From CBDCKN01 sp965219035 (GTDB taxonomy: Bacteria > Gemmatimonadota > Gemmatimonadetes > Longimicrobiales > Gaopeijiaceae), in NCBI GenBank assembly GCA_965219035.1, contig CBDCMR010000004.1:1426001-1490000 (forward strand): 64,000 bases of DNA, written 5' to 3'. The notes beneath the pieces are model-generated. The model was not told where the DNA came from, did not search any database, and saw nothing but the letters and a program-made list of their open reading frames with translations. The translations under genes and the position numbers were made by a program. Shown here one piece after another: positions 16,054 through 24,552 of the stretch; the first letter of the stretch is position 1, and every line of letters begins with the position of its first letter.

Positions 16054-16081
16054 GAAAAGAGGCCCCTCCCGAAAGAGGGGC
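16054..16081 (-). terminator. Intrinsic terminator after the CAU tRNA
   Basis: On the minus strand GCCCCTC and GAGGGGC form a perfect 7-bp stem, followed by C-TC-TTTT. It lies 30 bases downstream of the tRNA 3-prime end. Confidence 0.7.
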
Positions 16082-16110
16082 TCAGGCCGAAAACCCTTGT
16101 GGCTATTGAG

Positions 16111-16184
<74 letters not shown>

Positions 16185-16255
16185 GTATTCACGACCAAGG
16201 TAATCGCACGCCCACCTCCGATCCAAGAGTGCGACGCCGCCCACCCGAGCCGAAA

Positions 16256-16831
16256 TCACTTCGTCCCGAAGAGGCGGTCGCCGGCGTCTCCCAACCCCGG
16301 GACGATGTAGCCGATCTCGTTGAGCTCGCGGTCCAGCGCCGCGGCGAAGATGGGAACGTCTGGATGATCCGCGGCGAACCGGCGGACCCCCTCCGGCGCC
16401 GCAACGACACACATGAAGCGTATCCCCGCCGCGCCCCTCTTCTTGAGGACGTCGACCGCCGCCGAGGCCGATCCACCCGTGGCCAACATGGGGTCCAACA
16501 AAATAAAGTGCCGGACTTCACCCTCGGGCGGGACCTTGAAGTAGTACTCCACCGGCTCGAGGGTGTCTTCGTCCCGGTAGAGCCCCACGTGGCCGACCCG
16601 GGCACTGGGAATCAGCCTCAGAATGCCCTCCACCATCCCGAGGCCCGCGCGGAGGATCGGAACCAGCACCAGCTTCTTGCCCCGGATGCGCTGACAGATC
16701 GTGGTCTCCAGCGGCGTCTCGATCTCCACCTCCTCCGTCTCCAGCCCCCGGGTGGCCTCGTACGCCATGAGCATGGCGATCTCGTCCACCAGTTCCTTGA
16801 AGCGCTTCTTCGGAGTGGTCTTGTCCCTCAA
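16256..16831 (-). CDS. upp: Uracil phosphoribosyltransferase
   Basis: Upp makes UMP from uracil and PRPP in pyrimidine salvage. The PRPP loop is FILLDPMLATGGSASAAV (about residues 109-126 of this frame), with RAGLGMVEG earlier and the uracil-binding C-terminal GYIVPGLGDAGDRLFGTK. The listed TTG start is too late. Homologous sequence (LTVLEHPLIHHKLSLLRDK) continues upstream in frame to about 16876, where no ATG, GTG or TTG exists. The only nearby ATG is one base out of phase. Either a rare start (CTG at 16876 or ATT at 16885) is used, or there is a small indel. It is divergent from pcm. Confidence 0.92.
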   Translation of the reverse strand: MRDKTTPKKRFKELVDEIAMLMAYEATRGLETEEVEIETPLETTICQRIRGKKLVLVPILRAGLGMVEGILRLIPSARVGHVGLYRDEDTLEPVEYYFKVPPEGEVRHFILLDPMLATGGSASAAVDVLKKRGAAGIRFMCVVAAPEGVRRFAADHPDVPIFAAALDRELNEIGYIVPGLGDAGDRLFGTK

Positions 16832-17052
16832 GAGTGAGAGCTTGTGGTGAATGAGCGGATGCTCGAGAACGGTCAGCGTGGGAATTCGGTCATGGGCTCC
16901 TGCCCGGTCGGGGTCCGTGCGGATCGAGCCTCCACCTTACCCGCCGCTCCTCGACCGTGAAAGACCGTTAGGTTCCCGCTAGAATAGGAGGCAGGAACAC
17001 CCAGGACGTCTCATCGGCCAACTCGCCGGGCCGGTCTTCCAGGAGACTGCCG

Positions 17053-17718
17053 GTGCCCGACACGACAAGGGAACGGATGGCCATGGTCGAGAGCCAGCTC
17101 GCGGCCCGCGGCATCGTCGACACCCGCGTCCTGGAGGCCATGGCATGGGTGCCTCGGGAGGACTTTCTCCCTGAGGATCGTCAGTCCTGGGCCTATCGGG
17201 ATCGTGCGGTGCCCCTGGGCCACGGCCAGACGGTGAGCCAGCCCTACATGGTCGCTGCTATGACCGAGGCGCTGCGGCTGGGGCCGGAGGACCGGGTGCT
17301 GGAGGTGGGAACGGGTAGCGGATATCAGGCCGCCGTGCTCAGCGCCATCGCCGCAGAAGTCTTCACCATCGAGCGCCTTCCCGACCTCCAGTCCGCGGCG
17401 GAGGAGTGCCTGGCGGCCCTGGGCATCTCGAACGTGCGGTTTCGGGTGGGGGATGGGTCCTTGGGTTGGCCCGAAGAGATACCCTTCGACGCCATCATCG
17501 TCACGGCCGGCGCACCGTCGGTCCCACCCGCTCTCAAGAGCCAGGTGAACGAGAACGGCGGTCGACTGGTCATCCCCGTGGGACCGCGGCGCCAGCAGTC
17601 CCTGATCCGCTACACGCGAACGGGTAACGAGTACGTCACCGAGCGCCTCCTGAACTGCGCGTTCGTCCCCCTCGTAGGGTCCGAGGGGTGGCCGAGCGGG
17701 TCGGCGGTCGACCTGTAG
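17053..17718 (+). CDS. pcm: Protein-L-isoaspartate O-methyltransferase
   Basis: Pcm repairs isoaspartyl residues in aged proteins using S-adenosylmethionine. The SAM motif is VLEVGTGSGYQAAVLS (about residues 80-95), with HGQTVSQPYMVA before it and FDAIIVTAGAPSVP and GGRLVIPVGP after it. The GTG at 17053 has AGGAG seven bases upstream. Length (221) is normal. The TAG stop at 17716-17718 lies on the left end of the MITE-like element, so the insertion defines the C-terminus SAVDL. Confidence 0.93.
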   Translation: MPDTTRERMAMVESQLAARGIVDTRVLEAMAWVPREDFLPEDRQSWAYRDRAVPLGHGQTVSQPYMVAAMTEALRLGPEDRVLEVGTGSGYQAAVLSAIAAEVFTIERLPDLQSAAEECLAALGISNVRFRVGDGSLGWPEEIPFDAIIVTAGAPSVPPALKSQVNENGGRLVIPVGPRRQQSLIRYTRTGNEYVTERLLNCAFVPLVGSEGWPSGSAVDL

Positions 17719-17991
17719 TGTGGTGTCCCAGAAGTGTCTCGGCCATTGATCTCGCTGCGCTCGATCGTCTCGCGGTCAACTCGGCGCTCACGACGAGCAT
17801 GAAGGTCGCTCGGCTCGAGCACCGATGCATCCGGCCCTGCGGCGTTCCTCCTCCTCGGAACACGGCCTTCGGCCGGTGCCCGCGTTGCTATTCCTCGTCG
17901 TCGCGCCTGACCCACGCCTAACGGCGCGGGTACCCCGGATCCGGCGCCTCGGCACTCCCGGTGGCTCGCGAACTTCTGGGACACCACACTA
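17716..17991. mobile_element. MITE-like element with 20-bp terminal inverted repeats
   Basis: TAGTGTGGTGTCCCAGAAGT at 17716-17735 is repeated in perfect inverse at 17972-17991. The outermost TA on each side is as expected for a TA target duplication of IS630/Tc1-mariner-type transposition. The element is about 276 bp and encodes no transposase. It sits between pcm and the converging Rossmann-fold gene and supplies the pcm stop codon. Confidence 0.8.
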
Positions 17992-19900
17992 GAATCCCCG
18001 GGGACACTTTGGCAACGGGACACTAACGTTTGATGCGCTCGCCCTTGTCCTCGTACCGGAAGATCCACGCCGCCATACGTCCCGGGCGAATCCGTCCTTC
18101 GGCGTCGCCGAACTCCTGATCGCCCTGAGACCCCTCCAGAACTCCCGGACGGTCCTGAATCTCGACGGCGACCCCCCTGATGCGATCCCGCCACACGTTC
18201 CAATTGCTGGACCGGAGGTCCACCCAACCCGCCGTCACGATCCTGTCGTCGGTGGGGCTCAGGTGGGGCTCGGGCAGCACCTTCACCGTGGCACCCCGCA
18301 GGACAGAGTCCCCGTCGGGAAGCAGGATGGGGAGACCGATGGTAAGGATGCGTTTGCGCAGATCGGCGTCTGCCTCGATGAGCTCCTGGCTCCGCTTGGC
18401 GGCGGCGTCCGGATCCAGCTCGGCGGCGGCGGCCATGACGCCGTAGAGCCGCTCTAGGATCGCCGCCTCGAAAAGCAGCTTGGACAGCCGCGGTGGGCCC
18501 AACATCTCGTAGGCCACCGACTCGATGCCGTGCTCCGCCTCGAGACGCTCCATGGCCCCGAGGGCCTCGCTGCGCAGGACACCCGCTCGATATGTCGGCC
18601 CCATGGTGGCGGCGTCGAGGGCCGCCACCACGTCCCGGCCCGTGGGGTGTCCCTGGATCTCGCGGAGAACGTTCTCGGCGATCTCCTCAGGTGTCACGAA
18701 CTCCATGAGCCCGAGGGAGGTGAGGGCCTCGAACTCGGGAAGCGAGAAGAGCCCGTTCTCTCCCGCGTCGATGTAGACGCCTGCCAGAGGCTCATCCAGC
18801 CTCTTGAACCCTCTGGCTCCATCGGCGAAGGCCTCGGCCACCGGGAGGGGGCCCGTCGAGTCCGAGAGTTGAAGCGGGCACCCACCCTTCGTGATGGGAC
18901 CGAAGCAGATGGACCTCCAGGATACGGCCGCGGTCGGCTTGACCTCCTTCACGGCCGGGGCACCGGGCGTCCGGGCCATAAGGTAGAGGAGGAGCGTGTG
19001 AGCACCGGCCAAGCCCGACTTCGCCAGGAGCACTCGCGAGGGTCGCTCCTCGGAGTGGGTGAACGGAATGTTGAGGCCCATACCCCCGGTGCCCACGGTC
19101 CCCACCTTCACATAGATCCCGGTCCCCGCCTGCCTCATGCCCTCGAGGGCGATCTGCACGTGCCGGGTGAGCTGCGGCATGTACAGGGTCAAGAGGTGAC
19201 GCTCCACGGCCTCGCCGTCCACCGTACCGTCATCCGCTTTGGAACGGAGCTCGGCGGCAGAGGCGAAAGCGTCCTGGTAGGCCAAGGCACCCGCCGTGTT
19301 CACACAGTCCACGACGACATGCGGGCGCACCCGAGCTAGCAAGCTGCCCAGGGCCGAGCGCTCGAGAACCTCCCGGGTGAGGGGGCCGTAGAGGTCGTCC
19401 ACCATGCGGCCGCGGGCCTCCCGATCTCCAAGGATCTCCTCCCGGGGTCGCTCACAGACGTCGTCCTGGACGAAGAGGTCGCCCCACTCCGCTTCGATCT
19501 CGGTGTTCGCCGCACCCGGACGGCCTTCCAGCTTATGGGCGGCCTCCTCCGCGTCTTTTCTGCGAAGGGAGGCGAGGACGAGCTTCCTCGGAGCATGCTC
19601 GGCCATCTGGCGCGCAACCGCGAAGCCCACGAGGCCCGCGCCTCCCAAGACGAGCACTGAGGTGGTCCTACTTCGTTGGACAGTCCGAGGGCGATCTTAA
19701 GGTGGATTCCGATGGTCTCCAAAGCCCTCGGGGTCCCGCTTGAGGCCGGGTGTTCTCCTTCGAGCCCGGTTTGAATATAACCTCCGTCTTCCCGTCGGGA
19801 CTGGTTCCCGATGGGAAGACGGAGGGAAGGGCCGCGCGTAGATCCCGCGACGATCGCAGGCGTCGTTGCGCCGGTTGGGTGGCGTCGCGCCGGATCGTCC

Positions 19901-20716
19901 TCACCACACCTCCGCGCCTTCGCGATAGGCCTCGCCCGGCGTCCGTCCGCCCAGCGACGAGTGCGGGCGCGCTTCGTTGTAGAAGTCGATCCACGAGCCG
20001 ATGATGCGTTGGGCGTCGGGCCCGTCCCGGAGCTCGTAGAGGTACACCGCCTCGTACTTCAGCGACCGCCACAGCCGCTCGATGAAGATGTTGTCGAGGA
20101 AGCGGCCCCGGCCGTCCATCGAGAAGCGCACGCCCGCACCCAGCACCCGGTCGGCGAACGTCTCGCTGGTGAACTGGGAGCCCTGATCCGTATTGAGGAT
20201 CTCCGGAGCCCTCCAGCCCAGCGCGTCGTCCAGCGCCTGGACGCAGAACGACGCGTCCATCGTGTTCGACAGCCGCCAGGCGAGCACGTGCCGGGTCGCC
20301 CAGTCCATCACGGCCACCAGGTAGAAAAACCCTTGCGTCACCGGGACATAGGTGATGTCCGCGCACCACACGTGGTCCGCCCGCGAGATCGTGAGGCCCC
20401 GCAGCAGATAGGGGAAGACCCGGTGCTCCGGACTCGCCACGCTCGTGCGCGGCCGCCGGTAGGTCGCCTCCATCCCCATCAGGCGCATGAGCCGCCGGAT
20501 CCGGTGCCGGCCCGCGGCAACGCCCTCGCGGCGCAGATGCCGCATCAGCTGCCGGCTCCCGTAGAACGGATACGCCATGTGGAGCCCGTCCATGCGCCGC
20601 ATGAGCGCCAGGTCCTCGGCGCTCTCCCCCTTCGGCCGGTAGTACTGCGACGACCGGCTCACGCCCAGCAGCGCGCACTGCCTCGAAAGACTCAGCGGTC
20701 CGTCCCGCTCGATCAT
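19901..20716 (-). CDS. IS-b OrfB transposase (copy 2)
   Basis: This frame matches the OrfB of copy 1 residue for residue as far as I compared, with the same DDE landmarks (VWCADITYV, LNTDQGSQF, NIFIERLW). It starts at the ATG at 20716 or by -1 slippage on the T-run complementary to 20758-20764. One silent base difference in the Leu codon of DGLHMAYP distinguishes the copies. Confidence 0.9.
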   Translation of the reverse strand: MIERDGPLSLSRQCALLGVSRSSQYYRPKGESAEDLALMRRMDGLHMAYPFYGSRQLMRHLRREGVAAGRHRIRRLMRLMGMEATYRRPRTSVASPEHRVFPYLLRGLTISRADHVWCADITYVPVTQGFFYLVAVMDWATRHVLAWRLSNTMDASFCVQALDDALGWRAPEILNTDQGSQFTSETFADRVLGAGVRFSMDGRGRFLDNIFIERLWRSLKYEAVYLYELRDGPDAQRIIGSWIDFYNEARPHSSLGGRTPGEAYREGAEVW

Positions 20717-20736
20717 CCGCCCCCGCTCCGCCCGGC

Positions 20737-21024
20737 TCAGCGCTTGAGCCCGCGCCGAAAAAAATCCCGCTCGACCGTGAGCTCCCCGATCTTGGCGTGC
20801 AGGTCCCGGATCTTCGCCTCGTGCTCCAGGGCGGCCTTGCGGCCCGCGCCCCCGGCAAACACCTCCGGCAGCCCTTCGAGCAGCTGCCGCTTCCATGTGG
20901 TCACCTGGTTCGGATGAAGCTCGTGCCGCGCCGCGATCGCCTGCACGCTGTCCCGCTCGCGCAGCGCCTCGAGCGCTACCCGTGCCTTGAACTCCGCCGT
21001 GAACCGCCGTCTCTTCCTGGCCAT
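20737..21024 (-). CDS. IS-b OrfA (copy 2)
   Basis: This is a 95-residue helix-turn-helix plus coiled-coil protein identical to the OrfA of copy 1, with the same ribosome-binding site and slippery T-run at its end. It would be transcribed in the direction of the interrupted gene. Confidence 0.9.
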   Translation of the reverse strand: MARKRRRFTAEFKARVALEALRERDSVQAIAARHELHPNQVTTWKRQLLEGLPEVFAGGAGRKAALEHEAKIRDLHAKIGELTVERDFFRRGLKR

Positions 21025-21142
21025 CTCGGTGCCTCCTCTTCCGCTCTGGAATCCACCTTAACGACCTGTCCAAAAAACCGGGACCACCTCACACTGTTCG
21101 ATCCTTCAGCTCCATCTAATGTTCCGTTTCCGAAGTTCGATA

Positions 21143-21874
21143 TCACCCTCTATTCCGGTCACGGTCCTCGACGCATCGCTCGAGGGCCCGAACGTCTTCG
21201 TCGTCCAGCTCCTCCCACTCGCCCGCGGGCAGGTAGCCCAGGCGAATGGGACCGAATCGAACCCGTCTCAAGGCCACCACAGGGTGACCGACGGCCTCCA
21301 GGAGCCTCCTCACCTCACGCTTGCGGCCTCCGGTCAGCACCAACCTCAGCGTCCCATAGCCCTCTTCCGGCCGCCCCGGATCGACACGGGTGGGGCGAGC
21401 CCAGCCGTCGTCGAGCTCCACACCCCGCCGCAAGCGTTCGATGACCTTCTCGGTCGGCATACCTTTTACCCGCACTTCGTACTCTCGCTCCACCTGAGTG
21501 CGTGGATGTTGCAGTCGGTTCGCCAGGTCCCCGTCGTTGGTGAACAACAGCAACCCCTCGGTCTCCATGTCGAGGCGGCCGACATACCGCAGGGCGCCAT
21601 ACTCGTCGGGCAACCGGTCGTAGATCGTGGCCCTACCGTGAGTGTCCTCCACGGTGGTGAGCACCCCGACAGGCTTGTGGAAGCGGATCCAACGGCATGG
21701 CGCTAACGAGACTGACTCGCCATCCACCTCTACGGTGTCGCCGTCGAGATCGACCTTCGTGCCGAGCTCGGTAGTGACGACCCCGTTGATCCTCACCCGG
21801 CCCTCCTCGACGAGGGTCTCGGCCTTTCGTCGCGAGGCTACGCCGGCCCGCGACAGGAACTTCTGGATCCGCAT
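21143..21874 (-). CDS. rluB: 23S rRNA pseudouridine synthase, RluB type
   Basis: The 243-residue enzyme has an S4 RNA-binding domain (RIQKFLSRAGVASRRKAETLVEEGRV, split here over residues 2-27) and a catalytic domain with the active Asp in VGRLDMETEGLLLFTNDG. Such enzymes convert a specific uridine of 23S rRNA helix 80-93 to pseudouridine. I chose the ATG at 21874 because upstream residues in the frame overlap the end of scpB and are non-homologous. RluB is the more likely assignment, but RluE/F relatives cannot be excluded. It sits in the conserved scpA-scpB-rluB arrangement. Confidence 0.9.
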   Translation of the reverse strand: MRIQKFLSRAGVASRRKAETLVEEGRVRINGVVTTELGTKVDLDGDTVEVDGESVSLAPCRWIRFHKPVGVLTTVEDTHGRATIYDRLPDEYGALRYVGRLDMETEGLLLFTNDGDLANRLQHPRTQVEREYEVRVKGMPTEKVIERLRRGVELDDGWARPTRVDPGRPEEGYGTLRLVLTGGRKREVRRLLEAVGHPVVALRRVRFGPIRLGYLPAGEWEELDDEDVRALERCVEDRDRNRG

Positions 21875-21887
21875 GGGACCGCGGTTC

Positions 21888-22637
21888 TCAGTCGGAGTCG
21901 GTATCCGCGGGGTCCTCGCTAAGCATCGGGTCTCCGGCCGAACCGTTCCCGCGAGCCCGGGACCCCTCGGCACTCTCCAGATCTTCGCCGGCCTCCGCCA
22001 CCGACGGGGGGGCCTCGCCGGCAAGGATGTCATCGACCCCTAACTCCGGCAAGTCACCCAGGGCCTCCTCCGGGGCCTCGATCTCCTCACCGGGCAAATC
22101 CTCCAGGGGAGGGCGATCCCGGAGGATCACGGGCAGCTCCTCCGGACGGGGGAGGTCGTCCAGCGAGCGGAAGCCGAAGTGCTCGAGAAAGCGCTGAGTC
22201 GTTCCGTACAGGAGGGGTCGGCCCAGACCCTCGCCCCGAGCCACCACATCCACCAGCGCACGGTCCATCAGCGTGCGGATCACCCCCGCCGAGCTGACTC
22301 CCCGAATGTATTCGACCTCGACGCGACCCATGGGCTGGCGATAGGCGATGATGGCCAGGGTCTCGAGCGCCGGGCCGGAGAGCCGGGAGGGTCGCGGGAC
22401 GGTGTCGAAGCGCTCGAGGTAGGGAGCGAACTCGGGCCGGGTCAGGAGCTGGTATCCTTCCCCGAGCTCGCGGATCTCGAAGGCCCGCTCCGACTCGGAG
22501 TATGCGGCGTTGAGCTCCCCGATGGCGTCCTCGATCAGATCCTCGTTCAGGGCCTCGTCTGCCCGGGCGATCTCCTCCGTCCTAAGCGGTGCATCTGAGG
22601 CAAAAAGGACGGCTTCGACGACTTGAGCCGGGTTCAC
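21888..22637 (-). CDS. scpB: Segregation and condensation protein B
   Basis: ScpB is the winged-helix kite subunit of the SMC-ScpAB condensin. It shows VVEAVLFASDAPLRTEEIA at the start, the paired winged helices to about residue 160 (RLSGPALETLAIIAYRQP, then IRGVSSAGVIRTLMDRALV and RPLLYGTTQRFLEHFGF), and an acidic, probably disordered tail of about 80 residues. Its ATG overlaps the scpA stop (ATGA at 22634-22637), which suggests coupled translation and matched stoichiometry. Confidence 0.93.
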   Translation of the reverse strand: MNPAQVVEAVLFASDAPLRTEEIARADEALNEDLIEDAIGELNAAYSESERAFEIRELGEGYQLLTRPEFAPYLERFDTVPRPSRLSGPALETLAIIAYRQPMGRVEVEYIRGVSSAGVIRTLMDRALVDVVARGEGLGRPLLYGTTQRFLEHFGFRSLDDLPRPEELPVILRDRPPLEDLPGEEIEAPEEALGDLPELGVDDILAGEAPPSVAEAGEDLESAEGSRARGNGSAGDPMLSEDPADTDSD

Positions 22638-23422
22638 GGCGCTTCTCCTTGTCCTTGATGGCCCTCATCCGTTTCTTCCGCGGCCCCCAGGCCGCGATAG
22701 ACCCACAACTCCGCGAACGGCTTCACCTGCCGAAGCTTCACGCGCCGCCTCCGGGTAAGCTCGAGCCCGGCGAGAAACGTTATCACGCCGTGCATACGAT
22801 TCTTGAATGGCTTGACGAGCCTGCTGAACTCGATCCGACGCACACGATTGAGCGTGCCGAGAATCAAGTTCATCTTGTCTTCCATGGCAACGGGCCGGGT
22901 GGTGACGAGATGCGCCCGGATCCTGGGCTCGGGGGGCGTCACCTCGAGGGCTGCCAGGAACACGTCCTCCCAGGTGCTCTCCAGTGGGGTCTCCTCCATG
23001 GGTGGGCGAACGCGTGGCTCCAAGCCCTTCCCGAACCGCCGGGCGCGCTCTGCTTCGGAGGTGGCCATCCGCCGGCTGATCTCACGGATCTGCTCGTACT
23101 CCAGAAGGCGGCGCACGAGCTCCGCCCTTGGATCCTCTTCCTCTCCGTCGCCGTGCCTCGGCAGGAGCATCTGCGCCTTGATTCTGATGAGGCCGGCTGC
23201 CATCTCCAGAAACTCGCCGGCATTGTCGAGGTCTTTGGCTTCGATCCCCTGGATAGCGGTGAGGAACTGACGTGTGATCAGGGCGATGGGGATCTCGAAG
23301 ACGTCGATGTCCTGCTGCCGGATCAGATGAAGCAGCAGATCCAGGGGCCCCTGGAACCGCTCGATATCGATGACCAGGAAATCCTCTCGTGCGAGAGGAC
23401 TGGCGGTGTGCGTCAGATCCAC
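22634..23422 (-). CDS. scpA: Segregation and condensation protein A
   Basis: ScpA is the kleisin that bridges the SMC heads. Homology begins at FQGPLDLLLHLIRQQDIDV (about residue 25) with EFLEMAAGLIRIKAQMLLPR following, and ends in a winged helix (FLAGLELTRRRRVKLRQVKPFAELWV). The frame is open far upstream, but earlier residues belong to the protease gene in another phase. A GTG at 23422, ten bases inside the end of the M50 protease gene, is the best start. Length (262) is normal. Confidence 0.92.
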   Translation of the reverse strand: MDLTHTASPLAREDFLVIDIERFQGPLDLLLHLIRQQDIDVFEIPIALITRQFLTAIQGIEAKDLDNAGEFLEMAAGLIRIKAQMLLPRHGDGEEEDPRAELVRRLLEYEQIREISRRMATSEAERARRFGKGLEPRVRPPMEETPLESTWEDVFLAALEVTPPEPRIRAHLVTTRPVAMEDKMNLILGTLNRVRRIEFSRLVKPFKNRMHGVITFLAGLELTRRRRVKLRQVKPFAELWVYRGLGAAEETDEGHQGQGEAP

Positions 23423-24066
23423 AGATCGATGAAGGCATCGGCCAAGCCCATGAGGGCCAGGACGGGCCAGAGTATGAAGCTGAAGAACGGGGGATAGAAA
23501 AACACGAGCCCCATGAGGACGAGCATTCCGTAACGGCCTGCCTGACGATACGCCGCTCCCCACCGCTGCGGCAGCAGGTGGTACATCACATGTGACCCAT
23601 CGAGGGGGGGAATCGGGATGAGGTTGAAGACGGCCAGAATGAGGTTGATGAAGATCCCGAACCGGGCCATACGGATCAGGAATCCCAGGACAGCCTCCCC
23701 CCCGCCGGCCACCATCTGGAGCTTCACCAAGGCCAGCGCCAACAAGGTGAAGACCACGGCCAGAAGCAGGTTCGAAACGATCCCGGCGAGCGAAACTTTG
23801 ATGTCACCGCTCCTGTAGTTCCTGAACTTGCGGGGATCGATCGGCACAGGCTTCGCCCACCCGAAGATCAGGCCGTTCGCCATGAAGTGCAGGGCCACCG
23901 GGACGAGGAACGACCCCATCAGATCCATGTGGGAGACGGGATTGAGGGTGATGCGTCCGAGCTGCTGGGCCGTGTCGTCGCCCTCCCTGAGAGCCACCCA
24001 CGCGTGCGCCACCTCGTGCACCACGATCGAGAAGATGAGCACGGGAAGAAGGGACAGGAAATCCAT
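23413..24066 (-). CDS. Site-2 protease family (M50) membrane metalloprotease
   Basis: The 217-residue integral membrane protein has the zinc motif HEVAH (about residue 19) in the first membrane helix and NLIPIPPLDGSH (about 170), where the third zinc ligand Asp lies. It belongs to the short YwhC/Rv-type S2P group lacking PDZ domains. These proteases cut substrates within the membrane, and their targets are mostly unknown. It overlaps scpA, and this M50-scpA-scpB order is common in bacteria. The ATG at 24066 is preferred to longer starts because the hydrophobic region begins directly after it. Confidence 0.9.
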   Translation of the reverse strand: MDFLSLLPVLIFSIVVHEVAHAWVALREGDDTAQQLGRITLNPVSHMDLMGSFLVPVALHFMANGLIFGWAKPVPIDPRKFRNYRSGDIKVSLAGIVSNLLLAVVFTLLALALVKLQMVAGGGEAVLGFLIRMARFGIFINLILAVFNLIPIPPLDGSHVMYHLLPQRWGAAYRQAGRYGMLVLMGLVFFYPPFFSFILWPVLALMGLADAFIDLWI

Positions 24067-24125
24067 CGCCGGAAGGTACCCGGGATGCCCTGCGGGGGCT
24101 ACCTCCAGCGCGTCCCGACCGGTTC

Positions 24126-24154
24126 TTGATCGGCCTTGCCCTTTCGGATATACT
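24126..24154 (+). promoter_or_regulatory. Sigma-70-type promoter for rpsT
   Basis: TTGATC at 24126-24131 and TATACT at 24149-24154 are separated by exactly 17 bases. They lie 44 bases before the rpsT ATG on the same strand. Confidence 0.7.
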
Positions 24155-24197
24155 TTCACGCTGATTTGGAAGGCAGCGCTAGGGTTTAGGGATCTGA

Positions 24198-24452
24198 ATG
24201 CCAAACATCAAGAGTGCCAAGAAGCGGATGCGCTTGAGCCGCGCCGCCAACGAGCGTAACCGGGCCGAGCGGTCACGGCTGCGGACGGCTGTCAAGCGAG
24301 TCCAGCAGGCCGAAGACGCCACCAACGCCCAAGCCGCATACAAGCGCGTCCAGGTGCTTCTCGACCGCGCCGCCACCAGCCGGCTGATGCATCCGAATAC
24401 GGTGGCGCGCATGAAGAGCAACTTGGCACGCCGAGTAAACGGGATGGCCTAG
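24198..24452 (+). CDS. rpsT: 30S ribosomal protein S20
   Basis: The 84-residue, lysine/arginine-rich, all-helical protein starts MPNIKSAKKRMR, the S20 signature, and contains LLDRAATSRLMHPNTVARMKSNL near the end. S20 binds the 5-prime domain of 16S rRNA early in 30S assembly. It is a single-gene unit with a clear promoter upstream and an intrinsic terminator downstream. Confidence 0.96.
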   Translation: MPNIKSAKKRMRLSRAANERNRAERSRLRTAVKRVQQAEDATNAQAAYKRVQVLLDRAATSRLMHPNTVARMKSNLARRVNGMA

Positions 24453-24488
24453 GTCGTCCCGCCTACCGGTCCGCACCGCACCGGGGCT

Positions 24489-24517
24489 CGGTCGGCTCAC
24501 GCCGACCGGGTTTTTTT
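24489..24517 (+). terminator. Intrinsic terminator after rpsT
   Basis: CGGTCGGC and GCCGACCG form a perfect 8-bp stem with a TCAC loop, followed after two G by seven T (24511-24517). Confidence 0.9.
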
Positions 24518-24552
24518 GTGCCCATGACGCACCCCTGACCACTTGCGGGGGG

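Larger units (their letters stand above)
19658..21091 (-). mobile_element. IS-b copy 2 (IS3 family), 1434 bp, complete
   Basis: It has the same length and ends as copy 1 (TGAGGTGGTCC at both termini), with a CAC duplication at 19655-19657 and 21092-21094. The hairpin lies at 19781-19825. It has intact orfA and orfB and has split the Rossmann-fold gene in the gene's own orientation. Confidence 0.95.
18023..21115 (-). pseudogene. Rossmann-fold NAD(P)-binding protein, split by IS-b at codon 8
   Basis: The 5-prime part (21092-21115) encodes MELKDRTV, and the remainder (18023-19657) continues VLVLGGAGLVGFAVARQM with the dinucleotide-binding GxGGxG-like loop, then about 530 further residues. GTG (CAC on the plus strand) is duplicated at the IS-b borders. 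The protein resembles large SDR/saccharopine-reductase-like enzymes, with YVKVGTVGTGGMGLNIPFTHSEE in mid-protein, but I cannot name a substrate. After the insertion the long part still opens with the duplicated GTG, without a ribosome-binding site. Upstream, rluB ends 28 bases before the original ATG, so it was the last gene of the scpAB-rluB operon. Confidence 0.85.
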
